A DNA stretch of 32,311 nt from Bdellovibrionales bacterium (GTDB lineage Bacteria > Bdellovibrionota > Bdellovibrionia > Bdellovibrionales > UBA1609), in contig JADZEO010000079.1 in NCBI GenBank assembly GCA_020850475.1, positions 1-32,311 of the forward strand. Direction: 5' to 3'. Positions 21,743 to 29,497 of this stretch are shown here, piece by piece (position 1 is the first letter of the stretch; each line of letters starts with the position of its first letter). The notes under the pieces were generated by a model that searched no databases, was not told the origin of the DNA, and saw nothing but the letters and a program-made list of their open reading frames with translations. The translations under genes were made by a program, and so were the position numbers.

Positions 21743-22888
21743 ATGAGCGGTGCAGCAACACCTAAGAAAGGCGGGGCAATTATTACGTCTGACGTCGCAA
21801 TACTAAAGACGAGCGCCAAAAAAGTCGATGAAGACTCAACGAGGGAGTTATCCGTGTCGGAGCGCAACGAACAAGTCGCCAGGATATTTCGGGTTTTGAA
21901 TTTTCTGGAAAACACTCGAACTGGCCTTTCCGTCAAGGAGTTGCACGCGCGCCTCGAAAACCTCGACATAGTGGTTCAAGAGCGCACGGTTCGTCGCGAT
22001 GTCGAGGCTCTGGAAAGAGCCGGGTTTCTATTGTTCGCCGACGAGGGCAACAAAGACGAGTCCGGGGGTCAGCGCTTTAAGCTAAATTCTCAACAAAAGG
22101 TCGATAATTATTTGGTGCTTAATCCTCGCGAACTCCTGGCGCTCTATTTGGTGCGTGGAGTTTTAAAGCCTCTGAGTCAGTCGCCGTTTTACCAGGATCT
22201 CGAGGCCTTTTTTAAACGCATCGAGGCCTTTCTTGGCGACAAGCAAGTGGACTATCTAGACGAGTTGGCGGGCGAGATTCACTTTGAACCTGGACCGCGC
22301 TGGGGCCTCGGTGGAGTGTCGGTCGATGTGATGGATACTCTGCGCTCGGGCTGCACCGAACGACAAATTGTCGAGGTCGAGTATTCTAGTGCTCATCGCG
22401 GCGGCGAACGAAGTTATCGACGTCTGGGTCCGATGTTTCTTTATTTTAAGCAGGGTGCCCTTTACTTCGTTGCCAAGGACCTGGGTGATGGCAAGGTAAA
22501 GACCTTTGCCGTGCCGCGGATTTCGCAGGCCACAATGACCGATGAGCCCTATGACGGCGAGGTGGTCGATCCCGAAGAGCACTTCCGAGATGCCTTTGGA
22601 ATTTTTAGGGGCGATGCGGGCCCAGAGAAAGTGGAGATTGAGTTCTCAGCCGTCGTCGGCCCTTATGTACGCGAGCGCGGCTGGCATCGCAGTCAAGAAT
22701 TCGTAACCAAGTCCGACGGAAAAGTTTTAATGAAACTCGAGGTCTCGGTAAACCCCGAACTCGTGCAATGGGTTCTCGGGTTTGGTCCCGATGCGCGGGT
22801 GCTGTCACCTAAGGCATTGGTCGACCAAGTCGTGGCTCGCAGCCGCGCGCTCATCGAAGAATACGAAAAGCTCAGACGCGCAAGCTAG
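21743..22888 (+). CDS. WYL-domain transcriptional regulator
   Basis: 381 residues with AGGAGG before the ATG. Residues 1-32 are a polar leader. A winged HTH occupies about 35-95 (VARIFRVLNFLENTRTGLSV, QERTVRRDVEALERAGFLL). A WYL domain follows at about 205-275 (RQIVEVEYSSAHRGGERSYR, PMFLYFKQGALYFVAKD), where the WYL triplet is replaced by LYF as in many Bdellovibrio-type members. The C-terminal WCX-like extension is present (VRERGWHRSQEF, ending VVARSRALIEEYEKLR). Such regulators respond to small ligands or single-stranded nucleic acid and often control DNA-damage or defence genes. Its targets may be the HNH gene downstream or the envelope genes upstream; no operator was found. Confidence 0.85.
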   Translation: MSGAATPKKGGAIITSDVAILKTSAKKVDEDSTRELSVSERNEQVARIFRVLNFLENTRTGLSVKELHARLENLDIVVQERTVRRDVEALERAGFLLFADEGNKDESGGQRFKLNSQQKVDNYLVLNPRELLALYLVRGVLKPLSQSPFYQDLEAFFKRIEAFLGDKQVDYLDELAGEIHFEPGPRWGLGGVSVDVMDTLRSGCTERQIVEVEYSSAHRGGERSYRRLGPMFLYFKQGALYFVAKDLGDGKVKTFAVPRISQATMTDEPYDGEVVDPEEHFRDAFGIFRGDAGPEKVEIEFSAVVGPYVRERGWHRSQEFVTKSDGKVLMKLEVSVNPELVQWVLGFGPDARVLSPKALVDQVVARSRALIEEYEKLRRAS

Positions 22889-23040
22889 CGCGCGTTGGGT
22901 TCGCGGCGAGCGTGCGTTGGGCGATTGGCGTGCGTTGCGCGAGTTAGCGGCCAGAGCGTGTCCCGTCAGTTGCGTGCGTGGCTGGCGCGCGCTGGACAAT
23001 CTTGCGTTTGGCGCGCCCTCTGTTGCGCCCCTTCTTTTGT
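22889..23040. repeat. Degenerate GCGTGCGTTGG-type repeats in a 449-base gap
   Basis: Immediately after the WYL stop, variants of GCG(C/T)GCGTTGGG recur with irregular 10-20 base spacing. No reading frame with a ribosome binding site was found, and the frames that exist on both strands are repetitive in protein content, as expected for non-coding DNA. The rest of the gap (to 23337) is AT-rich and holds the probable promoter for the HNH gene. Confidence 0.55.
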
Positions 23041-23093
23041 TCCGCTGCGTTCGGACGGTGGCACTTATCCTGCTGCAGAAATCAAAATAACAT

Positions 23094-23179
23094 TTGACAC
23101 AAATTTTGGTCTCTTTAGATGCGCTCTGCTTGGTTAGATTTTTGGATTTCATTTTTTTTTGCATTCTTCCGCAGGAAGA
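23094..23179 (+). promoter_or_regulatory. Candidate promoter and dyad upstream of the HNH gene
   Basis: TTGACA at 23094-23099 is a consensus -35; a weak -10 (TAGATG) lies 16 bases later. Further down, TCTTCC-GCA-GGAAGA (23165-23179) is a perfect dyad in the leader, about 160 bases before the ATG. The -10 is poor, so this is only tentative. Confidence 0.35.
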
Positions 23180-23337
23180 TGACCGGCGCGCCTTATAAGT
23201 CGTTGTGTGGGCAATTAATCTGGCGGTCGGCGGGACAACCAAATGTCTGCAGAAAAACCTGTGATATAGAAATGCGCAGGTCAGGAAAACTAATCTCACT
23301 GATTGATTTTGTGTCACGCATCTTAGGAGGAAAACGT

Positions 23338-24519
23338 ATGACAGGTCTGCCAAGTGATTCTCTCGCTCAATTGAATTCGTCGTCGTTGATTCCGCTTAGG
23401 TTGCAAAAGATCCACCAGGAAGCACTTGCAGCGACGTCGCGCTATCGAGCGGCGGAAATTGATTTGATCAATATTCTTGAGGCGGTCGAAAAGCACCGCG
23501 TTTTTTTACATTATGGATTCAATTCGGTGTTTCAATATGCGGTGCAGGGTTTGGGGCTGTCGGAGAACGTCGCCTACACGTTTATCAATGTCGCTCGCAA
23601 AGCCCGCGAGGTCCCGGCGCTCAAGGAAGAAATCAAACTGGGAAACCTAAGTGTTTCAAAGGCGAGAAAGATCACTTCAGTTTTGACTCAGGAAAACAAG
23701 GATCACTGGATTGCCCTGGCCAAAACCTCGAGCCAAGCGGTGGTCGAGCGCGAGGTGGCAAAGGTGAATCCCCTCGAAGCGGCGCGGGGTCGGGCGAACT
23801 ATGTTCATCCACTCAACGAAATCAAAGAGAAGGTCGTGATACCCAGGACTGCGCCTCGCGAGTCGAATCAGGCTCCAGCGCCCGCGCGCGTTCAACTGCA
23901 GGTGGGAATTTCTGAGAAGCTCATCATTAAATTGCGCCGCGCTCAAGACTTGGTCAGCCAGAAGTCCCGCAAGGGCGCCACTCTTGAAGATACCCTGGAA
24001 GCCCTAATTGGTGAGTTCTTAGAGAAGCATGATCCAGTCGAGAAGGCCAAACGGCAACTGGTGCGCGGAAAGTTGAGTGCCACGGCAGACGAAGTGGCTT
24101 CGGGCGGGCACAAACGCGCAGCCGGAAGGCACACCGCCGGGAGACAGGAGAAACAAATGGTGAAAGGGTGCGAAGGTGAGGAGCGCGAAGGTGATAGGCG
24201 CGAAGGTGATAGGCGCGAAGAGCGGGTTGGCAATTGCAAAACAAAGGGCCGAGGGGGGGACGAACAATTCTTGCGACAAGTTTTCGAAGAGGGCGCGTCA
24301 AAGCGCAAACCAATCTGCGCTAAGGAGAGGCACCGCTTGATGTTGAAGTTCGCGGGCCGCTGCAGTCATGTCGATCAAAATGGAAATAGGTGTCCGTCCA
24401 CCAGATTTTTGGAGATTCACCATGTTAAGCCGCTTCGCTTAGGTGGAAGTGACGACTTGGAGAATTTGACCCTACTCTGTGCTGGCCACCACCGAGGTCG
24501 ACATTTGGACGGTCGCTAA
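23338..24519 (+). CDS. HNH endonuclease, Bdellovibrio repeated-family type
   Basis: 393 residues from the ATG at 23338, which has AGGAGG; upstream in-frame codons lack support. Residues 10-150 are the helical N-terminal region seen in this family (VEKHRVFLHYGFNSVFQYAV, KAREVPALKEEIKLGNLSVS). After a disordered, repeat-coded Arg/Glu/Gly-rich linker (about 270-320), the C-terminus is an HNH nuclease: CSHVDQNGNRC, FLEIHHVKPLRLGGSDDLEN, LCAGHHRGRH. The catalytic HH, N and H are present, and the Cys pair with the later region may bind zinc. Such genes occur in several copies in Bdellovibrio genomes and may be selfish or DNA-processing elements. A second copy is at the right end of the window. Confidence 0.88.
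   Translation: MTGLPSDSLAQLNSSSLIPLRLQKIHQEALAATSRYRAAEIDLINILEAVEKHRVFLHYGFNSVFQYAVQGLGLSENVAYTFINVARKAREVPALKEEIKLGNLSVSKARKITSVLTQENKDHWIALAKTSSQAVVEREVAKVNPLEAARGRANYVHPLNEIKEKVVIPRTAPRESNQAPAPARVQLQVGISEKLIIKLRRAQDLVSQKSRKGATLEDTLEALIGEFLEKHDPVEKAKRQLVRGKLSATADEVASGGHKRAAGRHTAGRQEKQMVKGCEGEEREGDRREGDRREERVGNCKTKGRGGDEQFLRQVFEEGASKRKPICAKERHRLMLKFAGRCSHVDQNGNRCPSTRFLEIHHVKPLRLGGSDDLENLTLLCAGHHRGRHLDGR
24175..24232 (+). repeat. In-gene minisatellite in the HNH linker
   Basis: GGCGCGAAGGTGATA-type 15-base units are repeated about three to four times, encoding EGD-RREGDRRE. Unit length is a multiple of three, so copy number changes would keep the frame. The same GCGCGA core appears in the non-coding repeats after the gene. 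Confidence 0.6.
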
Positions 24520-24525
24520 ATGAGA

Positions 24526-24660
24526 GCGCGGTGAGATAAGCGCGGTGAGATAAGCGCGATGAGATGGACGCGATGGTGTAAGCGCGGTTAGGTGGGCGAG
24601 GGTAAACAGGCGCGATGGTGTGAGCGCGATGAGATGGGCGAGGATAGACAGGCGCCCCAA
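24526..24660. repeat. Degenerate 15-16 base tandem repeats after the HNH gene
   Basis: Units of the type GAGCGCG(A/G)TGAGAT(A/G) recur across the gap between the convergent genes at 24519 and 24710, with a larger unit (GGGCGAGG-TA-ACAGGCG) occurring at least twice near the end. No gene is seen. The array ends in a hairpin. Confidence 0.6.
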
Positions 24661-24700
24661 ATGGGCGGGCAAACTGACCGCCTAGGATAGACGCCTGTCT
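24646..24700. terminator. Candidate nested hairpin between convergent genes
   Basis: AGACAGGCG (24646-24654) pairs with CGCCTGTCT (24692-24700), enclosing an inner stem GGCGG (24664-24668) with CCGCC (24678-24682). It precedes the stop codon of the minus-strand gene at 24710. Without a T-run, termination is likely but not certain. Confidence 0.45.
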
Positions 24701-24709
24701 TGTGAACAA

Positions 24710-25351
24710 TTAAAACTTTCCGAAACGGCCAGGGACGGCGAGTTTGCCGGCTTCGACCTTAAACGCGAGGGCGGCGGGACGGGATGGGTGAGGATCCTTA
24801 AGATAAACTAACAACATGGTTTTGGGGCGATTCCATTTACAAAGACGAGTCACAAAAATCCCATCCTCATGATTGGCCAACAAGTCGAATGCCTCTTCGG
24901 GCGTGGCGAAGTCGTGTTCAAACATTAATGAGACGTGCCGAAAATAGCCGCAACAGAGCGCCAAACGAACTTTGTCGCTGTAGAGGTTGTCGCCCTCTTC
25001 AAAGAGCGACAACAAATTTTGGAGGGTATCAAAGTCGTGGTCGAACAACTGGGACAGGGGACCCTCGCCGGGCAAGCGGCGATCGGCCGGCGGTTGGCCC
25101 TCGGCGCCCAAACGCGTCGGCGATGAGCTTTCGTCGGGCAAACGCGTCGGCGATGATTCACCGTCGGACAAATGCGTTGGCGATGACTCACCGTCGGGGT
25201 CGCTGTTGCTGCCATTGCCAAGGGAAATATTTTCGTTAGTGTCGTCACGTTCCTCACGGTCCTCGCGGGTGTTACGGTCCTCGCGGTTGTTATGGTCCTC
25301 GCGGTTGTTATGGTCCTCGCGGGTGTTACGGTCGTTACGGTCGTCAGACAT
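24710..25351 (-). CDS. Protein with repeat-coded hydrophilic N-terminus and conserved-looking C-terminal domain, 213 residues
   Basis: GAGGAG precedes the ATG at 25351. Residues 1-35 are built of a repeated hexapeptide-like unit (REDHNN/REDRNT), and residues 50-82 of a repeated DGESSPTRL/DESSSPTRL unit; both are encoded by in-frame minisatellites. Residues 95-213 form a globular part (LFDHDFDTLQNLLSLFEEGD, VRLALCCGYFRHVSLMFEHD, MLLVYLKDPHP, VPGRFGKF) that I do not recognise. No signal peptide. It overlaps the upstream 340-residue gene by eight bases and is cotranscribed with it. The N-terminus should be disordered and variable in length between strains. Confidence 0.65.
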   Translation of the reverse strand: MSDDRNDRNTREDHNNREDHNNREDRNTREDREERDDTNENISLGNGSNSDPDGESSPTHLSDGESSPTRLPDESSSPTRLGAEGQPPADRRLPGEGPLSQLFDHDFDTLQNLLSLFEEGDNLYSDKVRLALCCGYFRHVSLMFEHDFATPEEAFDLLANHEDGIFVTRLCKWNRPKTMLLVYLKDPHPSRPAALAFKVEAGKLAVPGRFGKF

Positions 25352-26339
25352 GGTTACTCCTCGTCTTTTCTTTTTTGGCCTTGATTTCGCGCAATACGGT
25401 CCGCAACTCGGCTTTGGTTAAGGGTTGGTACTGATTGTAATGACTCAGCCACTCTCGGCAGCGCAGGGAGAGGTGCTCTTTGAGGCGCGCCTCGTCCGTT
25501 GCTGGCAAAATTTGCGTTTGGCTTTGCAGATGTAGAATGCGGCAGACCTTCTCGATTTCCCTTGTAACCTTGTTCTGGGGACCAGAACTGAGCGGAAATG
25601 CCGGAGGACTCCAGTCGAGCTGGATGCTGGTCAAAACCCGTTTGAGCCAGTCGAGCTCCGTTTGCGTCAGACTTTGATCACCGGCACTGGGGTTGGACGT
25701 GAGGTCGGCCAAGGACGACGGATTGAGGATGTCGACTTCGAACTCGACGTTGTTGACCCGATCTAAGAGAATCTTGAAAAAAATTTGATAGCGATCACCA
25801 AACCACTTAAGGCAAGCGCGGCGCCATACTCGAACAAAATCATTGAGGTCAATCGAGCTGCGAGGTTCGTCCCACCGCGGGCGGGTCAAGGAGTAGAGGA
25901 CCAAGTGAAACATCTGAGCATTCGAGATCTCGCCTGGAAAAGTAAATCGGGACTTTATAAAATCCCGAACCTTGAGACTTAATTTGTATAAGAGGACCTC
26001 AGGCACTTCGGCCTGGCCGAAATTGAGATCAAATTGGTTGCGCAGCCAAGGGTAGGGCTTAATTCCAAACAGTCGAGCGAATTCTCGATCGGAACGCTGG
26101 CGAGGCGGAATTTGGTAAAACTCATCTATCCGTTCAACGAGTTCAGGACGGTCTGAACCCTCACGTAAAAGAATTTTACTCAGCTGGTGTCGACGCAGCC
26201 GATTGGGTCGTGAGTCGACTAATAATTGATTCATTGCAGATTGGATCGTTTGATTGAATTCTCGCAGAGCCGCTGAATCTGAATAATTTTCCGCCTCAGT
26301 CGTCCCTGGCGCCATTAATCTCAGCTTAATCCGTGACAT
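25344..26339 (-). CDS. Hypothetical protein, 331 residues, coupled to the repeat-N-terminus protein
   Basis: I prefer the ATG at 26339, which has GGGAG six bases upstream, over a TTG at 26366. The protein is soluble, helical and Arg-rich, with no known domain. Notable stretches are QTIQSAMNQLLVDSRPNRLR, FGIKPYPWLRNQFDLNFGQ, WDEPRSSIDLNDFVRVWRRA and LTKAELRTVLREIKAKKEK. It is the first gene of a two-gene minus operon and divergent from the VWA gene (194 bases between the starts), suggesting shared control. I cannot infer a function. Confidence 0.6.
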   Translation of the reverse strand: MSRIKLRLMAPGTTEAENYSDSAALREFNQTIQSAMNQLLVDSRPNRLRRHQLSKILLREGSDRPELVERIDEFYQIPPRQRSDREFARLFGIKPYPWLRNQFDLNFGQAEVPEVLLYKLSLKVRDFIKSRFTFPGEISNAQMFHLVLYSLTRPRWDEPRSSIDLNDFVRVWRRACLKWFGDRYQIFFKILLDRVNNVEFEVDILNPSSLADLTSNPSAGDQSLTQTELDWLKRVLTSIQLDWSPPAFPLSSGPQNKVTREIEKVCRILHLQSQTQILPATDEARLKEHLSLRCREWLSHYNQYQPLTKAELRTVLREIKAKKEKTRSNHV

Positions 26340-26532
26340 GTTTTTCTCCCACCCATTAGTTTGCAACCATCCTCAAGGTAAACAAACTCGCGGACGGGTG
26401 AGGTCACAGTCCTCGCGGTCGGCTAGGTCTCAAATCGAGACGGAGGTTCGAGCGGACCTTTGGTGACAGAGTGGTGTGGGAAATTAAAAGCGAGGGAAGC
26501 AATCTTTAACTTTTAATAATAGGAGTGATGTC

Positions 26533-27252
26533 ATGACTGGGGCGACTAAAAAGAAGGCAAGTAAGAAGAGTTCGAATAAAATCCGAATTGTCAGGCCAAA
26601 CGACAACGAGGCACCGCCGCCTCCGAAAGTGCTACCAACAGAAATTGTGGTGGTGCTCGACCGCAGCGGGAGTATGTCCAATATGGTGACCGACGCCAAA
26701 GGGGGCTTCGCCACGATGATTGAGGAGCAAGAAAAGCTAGGTGAAGACTGTTTGGTCACGCTGGTGCAGTTTGATGACCAACACGAGATGGTCTATGGAC
26801 GCAAAAAGATCACCGAGGTGCCACCGCTTGAGCTGGTTCCGCGAGGCAGTACCGCTCTACTAGACGCCATCGGGAGAACTATCCATCAGGTCGAAGCTGG
26901 ACTTAAAATGGATCCGTACCGCAAGGTGATTTTTGTGATTATTACGGATGGACAAGAAAACGCATCGGTGGAGTTCAACTTGGGACAGGTTCGAAAACTC
27001 ATCGAGGGTCAAAAGGACTGGTCCTTTCTCTTTTTGGGCGCCAACATCGACGCCTTTGCAGAAGGTGGCCTTCTTGGTATCGACGCTGGTTTCACGGTTC
27101 AATTGAGAGACAATGCGAAGATGGACAGTGGAATTGCTGAGATTTCAAACATGGTCATGGCTTGCCGGCTGGTGCCCGACCCAATTGATGGCAAAGGACA
27201 AAAGCCGAAGTCCAAGAAGGGGAGACGGAACACAAAGTCCAGCGTCGAATAA
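26533..27252 (+). CDS. VWA-domain protein, 239 residues
   Basis: ATAGGAG precedes the ATG. A basic, Pro-rich leader (1-35) precedes a von Willebrand factor A domain: VVVLDRSGSMSNMV (about 37-50) supplies the DxSxS part of the MIDAS, GSTALLDAIG the Thr, and IITDGQENA the final Asp, so the metal site is intact. The C-terminus is again basic (KGQKPKSKKGRRN). Bacterial VWA proteins of this cytosolic type usually work with AAA ATPases or other partners; no such ATPase is adjacent here. The TPR protein at 27361 is the nearest downstream gene and may be the partner. Confidence 0.85.
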   Translation: MTGATKKKASKKSSNKIRIVRPNDNEAPPPPKVLPTEIVVVLDRSGSMSNMVTDAKGGFATMIEEQEKLGEDCLVTLVQFDDQHEMVYGRKKITEVPPLELVPRGSTALLDAIGRTIHQVEAGLKMDPYRKVIFVIITDGQENASVEFNLGQVRKLIEGQKDWSFLFLGANIDAFAEGGLLGIDAGFTVQLRDNAKMDSGIAEISNMVMACRLVPDPIDGKGQKPKSKKGRRNTKSSVE

Positions 27253-27360
27253 GAAAGCCTAAATTTCTCGCGAAGTCGGTGAAATGTTGGGCCGGCGACG
27301 AGGTCGTTTGAGGAAAATTCAAGGCGGTGGAAAGTGAACTTAACCAAGGGTGGGGTGCCT

Positions 27361-28503
27361 ATGCGAAGCGATTTGACTGAATTTGAACGTGAAAGATTGG
27401 TCGGACAGCTGATGGCGGATTTTAGGCAAAACAAGGAGTTTAACCTTAAAGAGGTGGCGGAGCTCGAAGCTCAACTGACTCCAGCCGAACGCGCGGTCTG
27501 TGGCGACAGTTTGGTGGCCTTGCGAACCCGGGCTTTTTGTTCGTCGGGCAAATACGGCCAAGCTTACAAGGTGCTGAGCGAGGGGCTGCGACAGTTTCCG
27601 CACTCGCTCGGTCTGGCCAATGAGCGGGGGTATTTTTTGGGTCATATCGCCGAGAAGTTGACCGAGGTTCTCCATCAGGACCCGCTTAATCCTGTTGTTG
27701 AGGTTCTCTATAAAATTCTGGCCGAGAATTCGGTGCTAAGTATTGATAACCAAGTCGCGTACCTGGAGCATTTGGTGGGCCACGAGCGCTTTGCGGAGGC
27801 GGCTCGCTTGGCGGTCCCGCTGGTCGTGCTCTATCCAAATGTATTTGGTCTGCGTGAAAACATTGAGGTGATCGCGCAGAAGGTTCCTCGGACGGAGTTT
27901 GGTGACTACTTGCGGGCCTCGTCGGTGCGACTCGGGCGGCCCTTTGAAACGAGAGAGGTGACGGAAGAGATGTTTGAGCAAATGAAGCTTAAGTACCCCT
28001 TGATCCGCGAGGCGATCAGCGACAAGGCCACTCCGGTCCATGTTATCGAAAAAATGTTGCGCGAGGTGATCGGGAATTTAGACAAAGAGACGGTGTTGAA
28101 TACCGAACTCAAAGACTACTACTACATGCAGGCAATCATGGAGGAGCGAAAAGGCAACTACTTTGAGGCGCTGATACTTTTTAGAACCTTGGTGGAGATG
28201 GACCCCTGCAATTTGAACTTTCGCCGCTCCATGGAGGTTGAGCTCGAGTATTTCTGCTCTGAGCTTGAAAAGCAGATTCAGGCGGACAACCTTAAAGTTA
28301 ATTTGGTTGAGATTTATCCGATTCTGCTTGAGCTGGGCCGTGTGCCCTGGAGTTTGCTCGCTCACGTGTGCCTCGAAGAGGCGCGACGGGGCATGAAGGA
28401 GTCGGCGCAGCGAAAGCTCGACCTCTTGCTTGCTCTAAATCCTCATGATGTCGACTACCAGAAAGCCGCCGAGCGGCTTCGGGAGTTGGATTTGGCGGGA
28501 TAA
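27361..28503 (+). CDS. TPR-like protein, 380 residues
   Basis: The ATG at 27361 is favoured over the GTG at 27334, though both have G-rich upstream sequence. The protein is helical throughout, with TPR-like units, e.g. FCSSGKYGQAYKVLSEGLRQ, LEHLVGHERFAEAARLAVPL, MQAIMEERKGNYFEALILFR and CLEEARRGMKESAQRKLDLL. No signal peptide. It follows the VWA gene by 108 bases and probably shares its transcript. Its last quarter resembles the TPR protein at 10885 in general style. A scaffold role is likely; no specific partner is shown. Confidence 0.72.
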   Translation: MRSDLTEFERERLVGQLMADFRQNKEFNLKEVAELEAQLTPAERAVCGDSLVALRTRAFCSSGKYGQAYKVLSEGLRQFPHSLGLANERGYFLGHIAEKLTEVLHQDPLNPVVEVLYKILAENSVLSIDNQVAYLEHLVGHERFAEAARLAVPLVVLYPNVFGLRENIEVIAQKVPRTEFGDYLRASSVRLGRPFETREVTEEMFEQMKLKYPLIREAISDKATPVHVIEKMLREVIGNLDKETVLNTELKDYYYMQAIMEERKGNYFEALILFRTLVEMDPCNLNFRRSMEVELEYFCSELEKQIQADNLKVNLVEIYPILLELGRVPWSLLAHVCLEEARRGMKESAQRKLDLLLALNPHDVDYQKAAERLRELDLAG

Positions 28504-28529
28504 CCACGGCTGTCGATGGCGGGATAAAT

Positions 28530-29336
28530 CTAGGATTTAAGCGGGTAAAAATCGAAGGCGAGGACGTAGGCCGTTTCTTCGGGGGAAGCGGTGATGACGG
28601 CGACACTTCGTTGAAGGGCTTCGAGGATAATCTCTTTTACTTTAATCACGTCCTGCTGCGAGAGACTGACGCAGCCAGAGTAGTGCAAGTCATCGGGGTT
28701 TACAAACTGCAAACTTGCGACGGTGTGAAGCCGCCAATTAATGTGGTGGCGCAAAGTCAGAGGGGAACCACCGGGTAGATGCAGATGCTGCGAGCCGGGT
28801 TTGAGCCGGCCGTTGTCCTCGGTCAAAACTTTGAGGCGCAACAAAAAATCGACTAACTCTTGAGTGCGAGGGCGCGACAACTTGAGCGCCTCGGCGAGGC
28901 GTTCGACTGTCTGAAATTCAGGAATTCCCGAGAGCACGTGAATGGCACCGTAAAGATGACTCGAGTAAAAGCGCTCCTGATCTTGAGTGCTGATTTCTTC
29001 GTGACCCTCGAGGCGGTTTTTGATTTCCAAATGAGCCGCGCGCATTGTTTGCATCTTTTGCGCAAACCGCTTTTTGAGATGAGGATGAGCGGCGCGCTCC
29101 CATAGGAGCAACAACAAAAAGTACTCGCCTTCGTCGTCGGTATGGCCCAAGAAAGTGTTCACACTCTCGGCCTGCTCAAGCGACAGTTCGGCTCGGCCTT
29201 TAAGAACCTGCGAAACAAAGGTGGTGTGGACCGGAATGGCTTCGGCCAGAGCTTTGCGCAAACCCGTGCGGGCACCCTCGCCACCGAGGCGTTCCGACAG
29301 ATAATTGCGGTAATTGGAGTGCTCCCAGATTCTCAT
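28530..29336 (-). CDS. TIGR02147/DUF4423-family putative transcriptional regulator
   Basis: 268 residues. The N-terminus (IWEHSNYRNYLSERL, VHTTFVSQVLKGRAELSLEQ, AESVNTFLG) is the HTH-like part, EGEYFLLLLLWERAAHPHLK is the family signature, and the second half contains a winged-helix-like FQTVERLAEALKLSRPRTQE plus the DUF4423 region ending VSLSQQDVIKVKEIILEALQ. The family is characteristic of Fibrobacteres and Bdellovibrio-type genomes, and its regulons are largely uncharacterised. The ATG at 29336 has only a weak purine tract upstream. It is divergent from the lipoprotein gene at 29498, which is a natural target, and convergent with the TPR gene. Confidence 0.85.
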   Translation of the reverse strand: MRIWEHSNYRNYLSERLGGEGARTGLRKALAEAIPVHTTFVSQVLKGRAELSLEQAESVNTFLGHTDDEGEYFLLLLLWERAAHPHLKKRFAQKMQTMRAAHLEIKNRLEGHEEISTQDQERFYSSHLYGAIHVLSGIPEFQTVERLAEALKLSRPRTQELVDFLLRLKVLTEDNGRLKPGSQHLHLPGGSPLTLRHHINWRLHTVASLQFVNPDDLHYSGCVSLSQQDVIKVKEIILEALQRSVAVITASPEETAYVLAFDFYPLKS

Positions 29337-29376
29337 TTCATTAGATCTTTCAGTTATTTATATATTGTATAGTAAA

Positions 29377-29395
29377 ACTCTATTTAAGCTAGAGT
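29377..29395. promoter_or_regulatory. Dyad in the AT-rich divergent region before the TIGR02147 gene
   Basis: ACTCTA-N7-TAGAGT lies 41-59 bases upstream of the regulator start in the 161-base divergent gap. This AT-rich stretch should contain promoters in both directions. The dyad is a plausible binding site for the adjacent regulator. Confidence 0.4.
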
Positions 29396-29497
29396 AATTT
29401 ACTATTTCAATCTAGATTCACCGCGTCAATTAGCCTATTTTGGGCTTCGAAGGTCGCCTCGTGAGGGGCGGCCGCAACCATTAACTAGGAGCCTAAA

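Noticed and set aside
23119-23337. N-terminal extension of the HNH protein by 73 codons
   Set aside because: The AGGAGG directly before the ATG at 23338 and the family-like N-terminus there decide the start; the extension is Phe/Lys/Arg-rich leader sequence.
22805-23353. Minus-strand frame of 182 codons in the gap before the HNH gene
   Set aside because: It overlaps the WYL gene end and a repetitive GC-rich stretch; its protein is low-complexity Arg/Ala sequence without a ribosome binding site.
24526-24660. CRISPR array
   Set aside because: Units are short (15-16 bases), degenerate and directly adjoining, with no unique spacers and no cas genes nearby.
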